Positions 55,901-64,000 of a DNA stretch of 64,000 nucleotides are shown in pieces. Under the pieces are notes generated by a model. That model did no database searches, was not told the DNA's origin, and saw only the letters and a list, made by a program, of their open reading frames with translations. Source of the DNA: Rhea pennata. Lineage: Eukaryota; Chordata; Aves; Rheiformes; Rheidae. How positions within the stretch are numbered: position 1 is the first letter of the stretch; the number at the start of each line of letters is the position of its first letter. The position numbers and the translations under genes were made by a program. Where the stretch lies: assembly GCF_028389875.1 (NCBI RefSeq), contig NC_084663.1, positions 116,631,301 to 116,695,300 on the forward strand, read 5' to 3'.

Positions 55901-57982
55901 TGCAGGGACTGGGCTAGGAAGTCTGTTTTTGTTAGCTGTGAAGTTTAACAAAGTAAATTATTTCAGAGGGCTTAATGGAATTGGTAAGGGGTTTCACTTG
56001 GTAGTAAATTCTTCAATAATTTTGCTATTTTCTAAGTATTCAGTATTTTCAATATTTTATCCTTTTGATTTAATTTTCATTTTTATTTATTTTATTTTAA
56101 TATTTCTTTTACTTCAGTATCTATTTTATTTACCAGCCATTGCTTAGTCTAACATTCTGCAAAGTTCCTACAGCAAAGTGATGTGGCTGATGTTGCTTTG
56201 CCTCCTCAGTTGTCACAGGTATCGACTTTGACCCAAGGGAGTCAAGACTTCCAAAGAAAGAAGGAATTCTTGTTAGCAACTCCTTGGCTACATTTGCATA
56301 CATTAGAGGTAAGAAAATAAGGCTGAAATTGTTTGGTACATTAGGTCTTTGCATTGTAGAGGAAGTGGGAGAAGGGAGGATCAGAAATTCACAACTGAAA
56401 TCATGAAACTCACAACTGGTAATCCAGTATTTATAGTAAATGTATTATTACAATATAATCACAGTCTTGTGGATAGGACAATCACAGCATAATTGATATT
56501 TATAGAATATTTTCCATCTTGAAGGATCCAAGCTCTTTTAGAGGCTGCAGCCAAGAATTTTTAAATTAGTATTTTAAATGAGGATTCTTGGATGTTCAGT
56601 ATTTTTGAAAATCAGGTCTTGATCTGGGAGCAGTGCTGGAGATGTCCATTTTTGGAAACGTTGGTTTACGTACATATAAGGATCACTGAGGAGCAGTATA
56701 TAAAAAAAAAAATCACCAGCCATCTCTGGTATGGGATGTGCCAGGGTTTTGTGACTTAGCAACACTGTAAAATTCTGTTTAGGCAAATAAATCCATGATC
56801 AGCAGATCTCTAAAACCGTGGGAGAATTCCCCATGAATTTCGGGAGTGAGCACAAGCTGACATGAAGGAGCAGTTCTGGAACTGAGATTTCTGCTCTGCT
56901 AGGGAATGGCAGGAACCACGCCGTTTTTAAGCACGGGCCCACAGGGCCTCGGCCAAGGCACCAGCCAGGCTGTCCCATCCCGTCCCATCCCACCAGCGGC
57001 ACCAGTTGCCCCACGGCCCCCACAGTGGTCTCTTTATGAGCAGCCCAAGCAGCTCGGCTTTGATTTCACGTCCCGTCAAGAAAGGACGTTTCCAGGTGCG
57101 CGTCTCCTGTTGCTCTGGTGCGAAGCCATCGTAGGGTATGGCAGAGGGAGAAGTGCTCCCTGCACGCCCTGGCCTGCAGATGCTGCTGTGGCTCCTCAGA
57201 GCAAAACTTTTCCCTTCCCATGCCCTCTCTGTGTGCGGCTAAGACCTGCTTTGGCAGCGTGGCTGGAAAAAGGCGGTGTATTCCTGGTGCATGGTTAAGA
57301 ATGCCAGCAAACCGCTAATAAAAAAATGGGATAATGCCACTGCTATATAATGTTATTGAGAGGCTGGGCTTTTGGCACAGTAGTTTAAAGAAACGGAGAA
57401 GACGGGGCTGGGTTTCCAAGGGCAGAGTCTTTCTGTGCGTGGCAGAATAGATCTCCTCCCACACACCCCCAAAACGCCCCGTCGCGGCGGCTGCATAGCA
57501 CAGTGCTCTTTGGAAATGCCAGCTGACTTCTTTGGAGCTAGGCTTTGGCGTAGTTTGTGAAGTGCTTAAGCACTGGATTTCTAATTTCAGATCACCCTGA
57601 AAGAGCTGCTCTTCTGTTTGTGTCCAGTGTTTGTGTGGGTTTAATCTTCACGCTGTGTGCTTTGGTGATCCGTGTGTCATGCTCTAATGACTTCCAGAAA
57701 TTGCACAGAAAGAAAGATCACTTAGTGCCAGAAAGTGATGGAGCATATGAGAACAGTGAAAATGAGGAGGAGGAGGAGGAGGATTCCTCCGATTCGGACT
57801 TTCCGGATGAAATAGCAGGACTTTACAGACCTTCTTACTCAGGTTATAATTCAACAGAAGCTGCGGACCTCGCTGAGAGGATAGAGCGCAGAGAACAGAT
57901 CATACAAGAAATTTGGATGAACAGTGGTCTAGATATGACACCACCTAGAAATATGAATACATTTTATATTAATGAACAATAA
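16803..57982 (+). CDS. EVA1C: EVA1C, SUEL-lectin type I membrane protein (complete spliced CDS, 8 exons)
   Basis: Joins 16803-16929, 31910-32106, 35542-35665, 38692-38844, 50280-50423, 54791-54862, 56210-56308 and 57591-57982: 1,308 bp, 435 residues (human about 441). EVA1C is a cell-surface protein of the EVA-1 family. The C. elegans homologue is a Slit co-receptor acting with SAX-3/Robo, and the vertebrate protein binds heparin-like glycans. Visible order: signal peptide (about residues 20-33), SUEL lectin domain 1 (about 55-147), SUEL lectin domain 2 (about 158-248), linker (249-305), transmembrane helix (about 311-332), an acidic cytoplasmic tract and the conserved tail with [19 protein letters not shown]. 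All introns are GT-AG. Intron phases are 1, 0, 1, 1, 1, 1, 1, as expected for exon-shuffled extracellular domains. Confidence 0.97.
17023..17170. repeat. G-rich 50-58-bp minisatellite at the start of EVA1C intron 1
   Basis: Three units starting at about 17023, 17081 and 17131. Each holds two copies of CCCAACGGCC followed by a G run of varying length (15 G, A, 7 G in unit 1; shorter in the others). It is located 94-241 bases after the exon 1 donor. The G runs on the coding strand could form G-quadruplexes. Confidence 0.88.
19821..20003 (+). CDS. Candidate small secreted peptide ORF in an exon-like context (unrecognised)
   Basis: 60-codon ORF in EVA1C intron 1. ATG has A at -3. The first 20 residues, [20 protein letters not shown], resemble a signal peptide. 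The remainder has further Cys at residues 24, 38 and 47 ([24 protein letters not shown]). A pyrimidine tract of about 65 bases and a CTGACAG acceptor-like site end at 19786, 34 bases before the ATG. A GTAGGG donor-like site lies at 19986 after codon 55, with a stop at 20001-20003. It does not join EVA1C exon 2 in frame (phase 0 into a phase 1 exon gives a stop). I do not recognise a family. Confidence 0.2.
   Translation: MLAATVHVLFVVLFMNALNCATNCNLPRVRNLVTRPNCFSYSNDDSCLDLSAIFQVGSRK
21092..21115. repeat. Poly-T tract (24 T)
   Basis: Uninterrupted T run about 155 bases before the left arm of the long inverted repeat. Confidence 0.95.
21272..21526 (+). repeat. Long inverted repeat, left arm
   Basis: About 255 bases that reappear in reverse complement at 22631-22868 with high identity (estimated by eye at about 85-90%), apart from an 11-base and a 6-base insertion in this arm. 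Shared blocks include AATAGGTCCTAGCTGC, CATGACTAAAATTGCATTC and AAACTAAAATGTCACCTC. The arms are separated by about 1.1 kb. Lies in EVA1C intron 1. Confidence 0.9.
22631..22868 (-). repeat. Long inverted repeat, right arm
   Basis: About 238 bases, the reverse complement of 21272-21526. The outer end is CCTATTAG (22861-22868), facing CTAATAGG at the outer end of the left arm. No target-site duplication is obvious beside the outer ends. The interval between the arms (21527-22630) shows no ORF or known transposon domain. Confidence 0.9.
23605..23700. repeat. Probable ancient sauropsid interspersed repeat (unclassified)
   Basis: GGTCATTGGAAAGATTCCC followed by TTTCAGTGGGCTTTGGATG resembles the widespread sauropsid phrase in which two complementary halves (CATTGAAGTCAATGGGA type) meet. 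Degenerate copy in EVA1C intron 1. Confidence 0.35.
28818..28838. repeat. Poly-T tract (21 T)
   Basis: Uninterrupted T run in EVA1C intron 1. Confidence 0.95.
30105..30245. repeat. Possible ancient repeat with internal inverted repeat
   Basis: Begins AATCTTTCAAGGTGGTGAGTG, similar to other sauropsid ancient repeats. CTTTACACTG (30171-30180) faces CAGTGTAAAAG (30202-30212). Classification uncertain. Confidence 0.3.
31910..32106 (+). CDS. EVA1C: EVA1C coding exon 2 (SUEL lectin domain 1, first part)
   Basis: 197 bp from TTTTCTAG to a GTATCA donor. It encodes residues 43-108: [11 protein letters not shown] with a glycosylation sequon (Asn51), the SUEL opening [13 protein letters not shown], then [18 protein letters not shown] and VAPTSLQ. 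These are the hallmarks of the galactose-binding SUEL fold: ACDG, LxC and the AxYGR-like YGQ motif. It is almost identical to human EVA1C in the centre. Confidence 0.96.
32107..35541 (+). other. EVA1C: EVA1C intron 2
   Basis: Donor GTATCA is weak (C at +5), acceptor GTTCTAG. Contains the paired hairpins at 35186-35229. Nothing else recognised. Confidence 0.88.
35186..35229. repeat. Two adjacent hairpins
   Basis: TGTTTTGGACTC and GAGTCCAAAACA (12-bp arms, 6-base loop, 35186-35215) are followed at once by CACCACT/AGTGGTG (7-bp arms, 2-base loop). In EVA1C intron 2, about 310 bases before exon 3. Confidence 0.85.
35542..35665 (+). CDS. EVA1C: EVA1C coding exon 3 (SUEL lectin domain 1, second part)
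   Basis: 124 bp after GTTCTAG. It encodes [20 protein letters not shown], then [20 protein letters not shown] and P plus one base, before a GTAAGT donor. The CxNxxSCxLxVxxxxFGxDPCxG-like pattern and the final FKC close the first lectin domain. It is phase 0 in and phase 1 out. Confidence 0.96.
35666..38691 (+). other. EVA1C: EVA1C intron 3
   Basis: GTAAGT to TTTTAG. Contains an exon-like 44-base sequence at 37633-37676 that would break the frame and is not accepted. A mildly GC-rich patch lies at 38080-38260. Confidence 0.88.
38692..38844 (+). CDS. EVA1C: EVA1C coding exon 4 (SUEL lectin domain 2, first part)
   Basis: 153 bp after TATTTTAG. Reads [18 protein letters not shown], then [15 protein letters not shown] and [12 protein letters not shown] plus one base, before a GTAGGT donor. 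It aligns with human NELKNKTVCEDQELKLHC without a gap, which shows that exon 3 joins here directly. The second SUEL domain opens at Cys158. Confidence 0.96.
39641..39680. repeat. AGT/AGC/AAT trinucleotide repeat
   Basis: About 13 trinucleotide units mixing AGT, AGC and AAT, in EVA1C intron 4. Confidence 0.9.
41900..42036 (-). mobile_element. tRNA-derived SINE with CR1-type 3' tail
   Basis: Read on the minus strand, the head (42036 to about 41967) resembles tRNA-Ile, with an intact A box TAGCTCAGTTGG (42026-42015) and a B box GGTTCAATCCC (41988-41978). After a short junction it continues into a CR1-like 3' end, GATGATCTGCAGAGGTCCC then TTCCAACC, and two ATTCTATG octamers at 41919-41900. About 8 bases of the T-stem region are missing between the head and the B box. 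The plan is that of passerine TguSINE1 (tRNA-Ile plus CR1 tail), but the subfamily cannot be assigned by eye. Confidence 0.85.
42187..42700 (-). mobile_element. 5'-truncated CR1 LINE (3' end of ORF2 plus tail)
   Basis: On the minus strand it encodes the CR1 ORF2 C-terminal region: a piece around [20 protein letters not shown] (42660-42600), then after a frame break near 42510 a second piece with [12 protein letters not shown] (about 42345-42310), followed by the short CR1 3' UTR and octamer tail near 42187. It is 5'-truncated near 42700, as is usual for CR1. A premature stop and a roughly 10-base insertion mark it as dead. Confidence 0.95.
43051..43076. repeat. (TA)n microsatellite
   Basis: Short TA alternation in EVA1C intron 4, downstream of the CR1. 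Confidence 0.9.
44328..44372 (+). mobile_element. Possible decayed CR1 3' tail
   Basis: Contains GGTGCCTTCCAACCCAAC followed by a degenerate ATCATGAT stretch, similar to the conserved CR1 3' end. Only about 40 bases are recognisable, so this could be chance. Confidence 0.3.
45782..45801. repeat. Poly-A tract (20 A)
   Basis: A run with no recognisable retrocopy upstream. Confidence 0.95.
47855..47876. repeat. Poly-A tract (22 A)
   Basis: A run in EVA1C intron 4 with no recognisable retrocopy upstream. Confidence 0.95.
49771..49797. repeat. Perfect 27-bp palindrome (13-bp arms, 1-base centre)
   Basis: Arm TATTGCACCTACA, centre C, then its exact reverse complement. In EVA1C intron 4, about 480 bases before exon 5. 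Confidence 0.9.
50064..50127. repeat. Hairpin with 14-bp perfect arms
   Basis: AGGAAGTCAGCATG (50064-50077) pairs exactly with CATGCTGACTTCCT (50114-50127) across a 36-base loop. It lies 150 bases upstream of EVA1C exon 5. Confidence 0.85.
50280..50423 (+). CDS. EVA1C: EVA1C coding exon 5 (SUEL lectin domain 2, second part)
   Basis: 144 bp behind a T-rich tract (50251-50276) and CAG. Encodes [20 protein letters not shown], then [20 protein letters not shown] and YLNVSYAC. It contains the conserved CYGKQRC and [13 protein letters not shown] motifs and an NVS sequon. The donor is GTAAGA. Phase 1 on both sides. Confidence 0.96.
50424..54790 (+). other. EVA1C: EVA1C intron 5
   Basis: Two GC-richer patches stand out: 52850-53160 and 54290-54720, the latter with many CpGs. 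No coding exon or known element recognised in either. Confidence 0.88.
54791..54862 (+). CDS. EVA1C: EVA1C coding exon 6 (extracellular linker)
   Basis: 72 bp between CCTTTTTAG and GTAAGT. Encodes [20 protein letters not shown] then KQND. It matches human VPKNILTAIDPAIANLKPSL followed by KQKDG. It is a short phase 1-1 exon that could be skipped without shifting the frame. Confidence 0.94.
54863..56209 (+). other. EVA1C: EVA1C intron 6
   Basis: GC-richer first 450 bases, then AT-rich. Nothing recognisable. Confidence 0.88.
56210..56308 (+). CDS. EVA1C: EVA1C coding exon 7 (juxtamembrane part of the EVA1 domain)
   Basis: 99 bp after CTCCTCAG. Encodes [18 protein letters not shown] then [15 protein letters not shown], followed by a GTAAGA donor. 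The [15 protein letters not shown] block is strongly conserved in EVA1C. A second in-frame acceptor (CACAG at 56214-56218) lies 9 bases inside. The first acceptor is preferred because it gives the same length as the human protein. Confidence 0.93.
56309..57590 (+). other. EVA1C: EVA1C intron 7
   Basis: GTAAGA to AATTTCAG. Contains a GC-richer patch at 56900-57260 with no recognisable feature. Confidence 0.88.
57591..57982 (+). CDS. EVA1C: EVA1C last coding exon 8 (transmembrane and cytoplasmic EVA1 domain)
   Basis: 392 bp from AATTTCAG to TAA. Encodes [19 protein letters not shown] and [11 protein letters not shown] (transmembrane, about residues 311-332). A cytoplasmic part follows with a GAG-repeat acidic tract (ENEEEEEED), [15 protein letters not shown], and the most conserved family block [20 protein letters not shown] followed by [12 protein letters not shown]. 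The bird tail ends NTFYINEQ, a few residues longer than the human MGQFY ending. Confidence 0.97.
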
Positions 57983-58125
57983 ATGGCTTATTTTGGATGA
58001 TGCCCTAGCCCCTTTTTTTTTTTTAAAAAAATGTACCTTCTGTGAAGGAACATTTGTATCAGCACATGTAATTATTTGTAAAATAAGAAGAAATATATGC
58101 AATAAAAAGAGAGTTTCAAACCCAC
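57983..58125 (+). other. EVA1C: EVA1C 3' UTR, probable minimum extent
   Basis: AT-rich sequence after the stop codon with a T-run at 58012-58024 and a canonical poly(A) signal at 58101-58106. The transcript end is inferred to lie 10-30 bases beyond that signal. Longer 3' ends cannot be excluded because further A-rich sequence follows. Confidence 0.5.
58101..58106 (+). terminator. EVA1C: Poly(A) signal AATAAA of EVA1C
   Basis: Canonical AATAAA 119 bases after the stop codon, in an A/T-rich context. Another AATAAA overlaps the stop codon itself (57978-57983). Confidence 0.55.
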
Positions 58126-60920
58126 AACTGTCTATAAATCATTCTACGAAAAAAAAAACTTTTACAAGCTTTCATAGTTTTAACTTATGCTTTTGACTGT
58201 AACTTGAGATTAATTGCCATATGCAGGTTAAGGAGTATTAAAGAAACAGAAAAATGTTCAAGAAGCATAACGTGATGAAACATCTACATTATGACATGGC
58301 TCTTGTTTAACCAAGTAGTATGCTGCTGCTCATAAATTACATGGGAAGGTGCTCTATTGATGAGAAATAGGACTATTATTAGTAGAGTGAGCAGGACCAA
58401 AAAAAAAAAATGAACACAGGTTCTTGAGGCTTTTCCGCTGTTTCCTCAGCCTAGTTTTTCCTTAGTAAATCCCATTCCTCCAGTAACAGTGCTCCAGATT
58501 ACAAGGGGGTTAAATTCTGCTCACTTGAGTCCAGGTAACACAGTGACTTAGAAGAGAGATGTGAAAGAAAAGCAAATATGATAAGGGGCTTTTCTGGAGT
58601 GGGAGATCTAGAAATTCAGCCATGAGGCGATGTCCTGTGTTTCAAAGAAGTTCCTGAGAAGCCAGCTCCCACCATCATGTTCCTGGGCAGGCGACAGGGC
58701 GAGCGCCCTGCCAGGGCAGCGTGAACAGTGGAAGCAGTGCTTCATGGCAAATTTGGACATCTGGCTGTGTTCTGAACCATAAAAATATATATGGGGATAT
58801 AAAAAACAAAGACAAAAATATCTATTCACCAGTGTTAGCACTGTCCCCTACACACCACACTTGACTTTCTTCTTTCATTTCTTTCACTCTTCTGAGTTTT
58901 TGGTAAAAGCAAGCCAGTATCACACGATGCTAAGTTTGTGGGGGTGCATGTATTTCAATGGGGTATACTGCCAGTGACACTTTTCTTACCAGGTTTGGTA
59001 AGGATTTGAGAGCGACTTTTTACTTAGCAGCAGTCTTCTTGTTTATGATGTGCCAGTACCTGAGGTCAGGAGCTCTTGGGAGCACGGAGAGATGTCACAA
59101 TATTTCACTGGGTCTGCAATAGCTTTTTTCAAAGAATACAGTCACCGTGTAAGCCTAGCTCTATGGGGGAAAAAAAAGCACATATGGGAAAAAAATGCAA
59201 TCTGCAGAGTGAAGACCTTCAGTATCTTTTAGTAGGAAAAGATCACCAGACAGCCATCAGAAGATATTTGCTGGGACACAGTCTGTTACCACTTCTAGTA
59301 CCAATGTTGATTGATAACTCCGTGAAGCACAAATAATAACCAAATGGGCTGTTTTTGTCAAAGGCTCTTGAAGCTGGCATATATTAGGAGAATATTTTTT
59401 AATTGAAGTGCTGTGTTTATTCTGCTGATGTTAAGGCATATCTTAGAGGCAACACTTGATTTGAGGCTATATTCACTTTTTTCTTTTTCCTTTATGTTCA
59501 CAATATCTTCACTCGAAAATTGTTCAGACTAATTAGGTTTGGTTTAGTTCAGTCAGATGGAAAATTAAATCAGAAATTTATCTAAGCTGAAAACACGACC
59601 TTCCTGCCTTTAAGTAAAATGCCTCCAATACTTTTAACTGCAGTCCATAGGGAACTTACTGAACAAAAGGAGGAAAAATGTCACTTCCTCTTGGTAATAC
59701 TTGGCGAGTTTGTGGTGCCTTCCCGCTCAGAGCCTGTGCTTCTAGGTAGGGTAAAGTAATATGAAATAACTTTGGAAGAAACAAGTGGTATGACTTGTCA
59801 TTTCCTACGGATACAAAGTCAACCCAAAGCTTGGGAAAACCTGAAAAAGAGGAAGGGGGCTTGCTGAAATGACTAAGCCAAAATCCCACGCGCAACTGGG
59901 AAAAGGAAAAAAAAAAAACCCGGTTAGCGTGCTGTGAGGGGAAGGAAGACCGAGCACGGAGACGCCCGGAAAGCTGCGGTCACCCGCAGTGCGGGGAAGC
60001 GCCTCCGGTTGTGCCAGCGCCACGGCCATGCTCCCGCCGGAGGGTTGACTCGCCCCCACGGGAAACAGTAGGTTTCCATCGCAGTCTGGGCCACTGCAGA
60101 AACGCCGCTGGGCAGGGGCCGGGCTGAAGTGAAAAAAAATAAAAATTTCACCGTTGACCCAAGGGCGAAAGAGCCAAGAGGACTGTCCTTGCCGCCCCCG
60201 TTGCGTAGGCGGGGGACGACGCCGAAGGGGACTCATGGCGGCAGGCCCCACTCGCTCTGCTGTCTCCAAAGGGGGTGCCCTGGGCAGGCGGCGGAGGACC
60301 CCAGATCAGGCGAAAACGGGGTTTGTCTGGCTGCTGGCGATCCCCGCAGCGGGCTCCGTGGCCGAGGGGCTGGTCCCTTCCCTCCGGGTCCAGTCCCTGC
60401 GCCAGCCCGTGGAGGCCGTCCACTGAAAACACAGAGCCCCTGCTGAAACCCCCCCTTTCACCGTCTTCCTCTTCAGCAGTCTATTTTTGCAGGCTATCAG
60501 TCCCACAAAATTTTGCTGGCTCTTAATGTTTACGCTCAGTAAAAGCTGTGTATTTTCTTTCCTCGTTCTGTAAATCCCCTTGGGTTTTGGGGGCCTGAAG
60601 TATCCTCATCCTCGTAACACTCTGGATTTAGTTCTTCCACCAGGCTTTCACTCCATTGAGTCTAGATAATACTAGCAGGCCTGGCTGATGGGGCCTTTCC
60701 TTGTTGTTTCCTTCACTTTGTCCGTGCAAATCTTCCAGTTTCCCCACAATCCAGCCAAAAATGGTGGTGTCCATTCTGGATGATGAAGCCACCAAAGTTG
60801 CAGCCCAATCCATAGAAAATAGAAACTAGGCTGTTATTTAGAGGTTAGTGCCTTACAGAGAGCACCTCTGCAAGATATATACATACACGTATGTGTGTGT
60901 GTGTGTGTATGTGTGTATAT

Positions 60921-60954
<34 letters not shown>

Positions 60955-63900
60955 TTTTTCTTTCCCTCCCCCAGTCTGATAGGTCTCTGCTCTACTTTTA
61001 CAACTCTGGAGGAAAATTTCTATGTACTAAAGAAAAGGTTCATGTTTTTTTTCTGTTCCCATGGTGTATTTGCTTGTAAGTAATTTAACAGACTTCTTTC
61101 CTCCAGCGTTTCTGGTAAGGAGACGGAGTTCAATGCAGACATTGCCAAGGAGGCGCGCGGGCCGGGCTCCGTGAGGTTACTAGTCCAACTCAAAGCTGGG
61201 CCTGCGCCAGCAAACAGCCATTGTATAAAGTGCCAGGCTGTAATGACTCACGCTCATTTTACAAAATCCTGGGGGGTTGGTTGACTGATTTGTTGTCTTC
61301 TGCTAATACAACGGGCTTGCGGGAAGAGCAAGTCGTCCCAGGCGGCTCTCATAAAAGCGAGGCAGCCCCGAGCGCTGTCGGGGTCCCCCCGACGTGTCTC
61401 TCGTGGTTTGAGCAAAGTCGCAGCCCTCTGGTAGCGTCCCGGTTCCCAGCGATTGCTGCCGCCAGCTCCCGTCGCCGGTGCCCTGCAATTCCCTCCACGC
61501 GGCACTGCGTGATCCTGCTCTCTGAACAGCCCCGTCTTGCCCCACAGATTTCTGCGGCCAACGGCCCAGGTCCTCTCCGTCCTCAGCAGCTCCTCCTGCT
61601 TCTCCTTCCTCTGCACGAGTCAGCTTACGTCCCCTCTTCCCTCGCTATTTGTCCCACGCGTCCTTGGCCGTGCCACAGTGTGATCCAGCTCGCGCAGCCG
61701 CGCGTGCACCGGCAGTGCTGAGACGACCGATCAACCTCTAACGCGGCCGAGCCAAGGCTTGAGGGCAGCCCGCGTGGGCTAGGGCCCATTACCCGCTTTC
61801 TGGCACGGATGCGGAAGAGTTTCCAGCCACATGGTTGTTGCCCGTACGCATAAGCCCCGTACGTTACCCCCTTGGTGCTACATGAATCCCAAAGCTGAAG
61901 GACTGGTCTCCTTGGGGTTCAAAGCCCGAGGCTCCTTGGCTAAACAGTATTTTTGATGGAGGGCTGAAGGATTTGTTGGCTCAGCAGTGGCTTTTAGCAG
62001 GCCCTTGAGTGCAGAGCTGTGCTGCCGGCCCTACGCTATGGGGGATTCAGAGGGGGGGAAAGGGCTGAGGGGGCTCATGGGATGGCTGGGCAGGTGGAGC
62101 AGCTCCAAGGACGAGGACACCCAGGTGCCCAGGTGTTCCTCCATCCAGAGTGCCCCAAAACACCCTAGCAGTGCTGGACACCAACGCTTCGTTATTAGTC
62201 AACCCCTCTCAAAACAGCCGCAGGACAGTCCAAAGTTAAAGTCAGGCTACTGTGGGGGAACTCCTCCAGGACCTGGCATCCCTGTTCCCCACCACTAAAA
62301 TCGGTATTTTCCTACCCCGTAGAAGTGCTAAAGACACCAAAAGAATCACGATCACACGGGTGATTTGCTGCCAAACAGGGAGCTGTTGTCTTCTGGTAAG
62401 GGGCACAGGCTGCAGCTCCCCTAGAAGAACCTGCTTGCCCAAACACAGCCTTGCACCGCCTCTGCAGAGCCGCGGGGGCAAACGCGGGCGCACAGCAGCG
62501 TGTGCCTGCTCGAACGCCTCTTCAGACTCCGTGACAAAGCCTCGTCGCAAGGCATCAGGGAAAGCAGTTCTTGCTCAAGACAGTAGGTGGAGATTCACTC
62601 AGGAGACGCTCCCGTTATTAAATCGTTTATACTTTCATCGTTTGTAGGTTTACGGGAAAACACAGCGCATGCACGGCGATTCGTGCTCCCTCCCGCGTCA
62701 GGCCTGTTTCACTGTAACAGGCGCAAAGTGAAAAAGCAAGTGGATTTTGCTGGTTTATCAGTGCAAAAATGAGAAGCAGAAGTAGCGTAGCCAGCGCTGG
62801 CTTCGTTTCCAGACTGAAGGCCTGGAACCTAACCGGACCGAAGAGGGTGCTGCAGGTCAGCAGCAGCAGCACCGCAGGCAGAGCACTTCGGGGCTAGCCA
62901 CGAAGCGAAGTCTCAGCCCTAAAATCTGTGCAGCTGCCCAGAAGAACAACCGAAGAAGAAAATATTTCCTTGGAGAGCTTGCAGGTTACGTGGTTGGCTC
63001 AGCACGCATGGAAGCAGCCACCGGTTTCAGGGCGGTGGGAATGCCATAAGTGTCTGAAAACAACGCTGCGTCTGAGGGAAGTTGCAAGCGAGTCGTTTTG
63101 GGGCTGGCACCTTTTATCAGGCTTTGCCCGGGTGTGACATTTGCGTGACGCCACAGCTAGGACCGCACAGCTGCTCTCCAGCTCTCTCGCGGGAAGCGCT
63201 GGTGACCAGCAGAGCAGCGCCCGGTGCGGGGATCACGAAGGAGAAGACAACGGAGAAGGCACAGGCAGGGCGCAGGACAAGCAAGGAGGTTTCCCCACGC
63301 CCAGGGGACGGCCCGAAGGCAGTCCGGGAAAGTAAAGCAAAACACGTGTGAGCAAGGGTGAAGGTCTGGAAATAGATATGGAAACCATTCAGCTGGCTTC
63401 AACTGCGTGTTGTGAAGTTTAACATGCAAATGGCTGAAAACATCCTTATTTTTGCAAGATATATGGTTGAACAATGGTAAGTTCAAAAATGGATCAAGGC
63501 AGGATTTCTACCATGGCTTTTCTTCAGCTCACAAAGCTCCCCCAGCTCACCCAACCCTTGCTGAAGTAAATAGGTCCTGCCAGGGAGTTTTGGACAGAGC
63601 CCCACTAAGGCTCTGCTGAGGCAGCAGTGAAATCTATGCTCATCTTCCTCGGAGAATGCACAAGTTTGGGTGCCAGGGGCTGAATTTCAGCTTGGGAGCA
63701 AAAACCAACATGGAGACCCTGCCAACATCTGCCGCACAGGCCTGCTGTGCTTACAGTGTGCCGAAACACAAAACAGCACGCAGCACTTCCCATATCTGTA
63801 TCCAGAAGAGCCCATCTGTTAGTTGGCATCATGCTCTGAATTCAGCAGTCACACATGTATTTGTGGATATATATACGTATGTGACACAATGATTAACATC

Positions 63901-64000
63901 TCAACCACCGTGGATGAACACACCGTTCAGTCCCCGTAGCCAGCTGGCGTGCTGAGTATGAATGCCGTAGCTAGGGGTTACCTGAAATTTTTGCTCTTGA
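58126..64000. other. Downstream flank of EVA1C
   Basis: About 5.9 kb without a recognised gene. It contains the TG/TATG microsatellite and CpG-rich patches at about 59930-60430, 61150-61770 and 62400-63340. In human the next gene is TCP10L/CFAP298 on the opposite strand. None of its exons was recognised here. Confidence 0.7.
60889..60955. repeat. (TG)n/(TATG)n microsatellite
   Basis: GT repeats, a TATA-rich bridge, then about six TATG units, 2.9 kb past the EVA1C stop. Confidence 0.95.

Noticed and set aside
59805..60269. 154-codon minus-strand ORF in a CpG-rich patch
   Set aside because: Low-complexity Phe/Pro/Ser-rich translation, no domain, and no similarity to the expected neighbour CFAP298.

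Overview
The window is nuclear DNA from a sauropsid, most probably a bird. It holds two vertebrate genes arranged head to head, with introns, CpG-island promoters, a CR1 retroposon ending in ATTCTATG-type octamers, and a tRNA-derived SINE carrying a CR1-type tail. A tRNA-Ile/CR1 SINE is known from passerine birds (TguSINE1), so a passerine or relative is possible, but the sequence does not prove the order. No prokaryotic, plasmid, CRISPR or viral gene was recognised. Nearly all long open frames outside the exons look like chance.

Left part (1-6.4 kb, minus strand): the first five coding exons of URB1, a nucleolar factor for large-subunit ribosome assembly. Exon 1 lies in a CpG island at about 5.9-6.7 kb, and exons 2-5 run leftward to 564. 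The gene leaves the window at its left edge. All five junctions use GT/AG and keep the frame.

Middle (6.4-16.4 kb): an intergenic stretch of about 10 kb with simple repeats and probable ancient repeat debris, and no gene that I can support.

Right part (16.4-58.1 kb, plus strand): a complete EVA1C gene, eight coding exons, 435 codons. It encodes a signal peptide, two galactose-binding SUEL lectin domains (exons 2-3 and 4-5), a linker (exon 6), and the EVA1 family transmembrane/cytoplasmic domain (exons 7-8). Its promoter is a second CpG island. Intron 1 is about 15 kb and contains a long imperfect inverted repeat and an exon-like small ORF with a signal peptide. Intron 4 is about 11.4 kb and contains the SINE and the CR1.

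Right end (58.1-64 kb): downstream flank with a TG/TATG microsatellite and several GC- and CpG-rich patches, but no recognisable gene. In human, URB1 and EVA1C have the same divergent arrangement on chromosome 21q22.11. The two proteins share no pathway (ribosome assembly versus axon-guidance receptor), so their adjacency is conserved synteny rather than a functional unit.

The best candidates for something undescribed are: the 21.3-22.9 kb inverted repeat; the CAACGGCC-containing minisatellites just inside intron 1 of both divergent genes; the exon-like microprotein ORF at 19.8 kb; the tRNA/CR1 SINE with an altered anticodon loop; and a perfect 27-bp palindrome at 49.77 kb.
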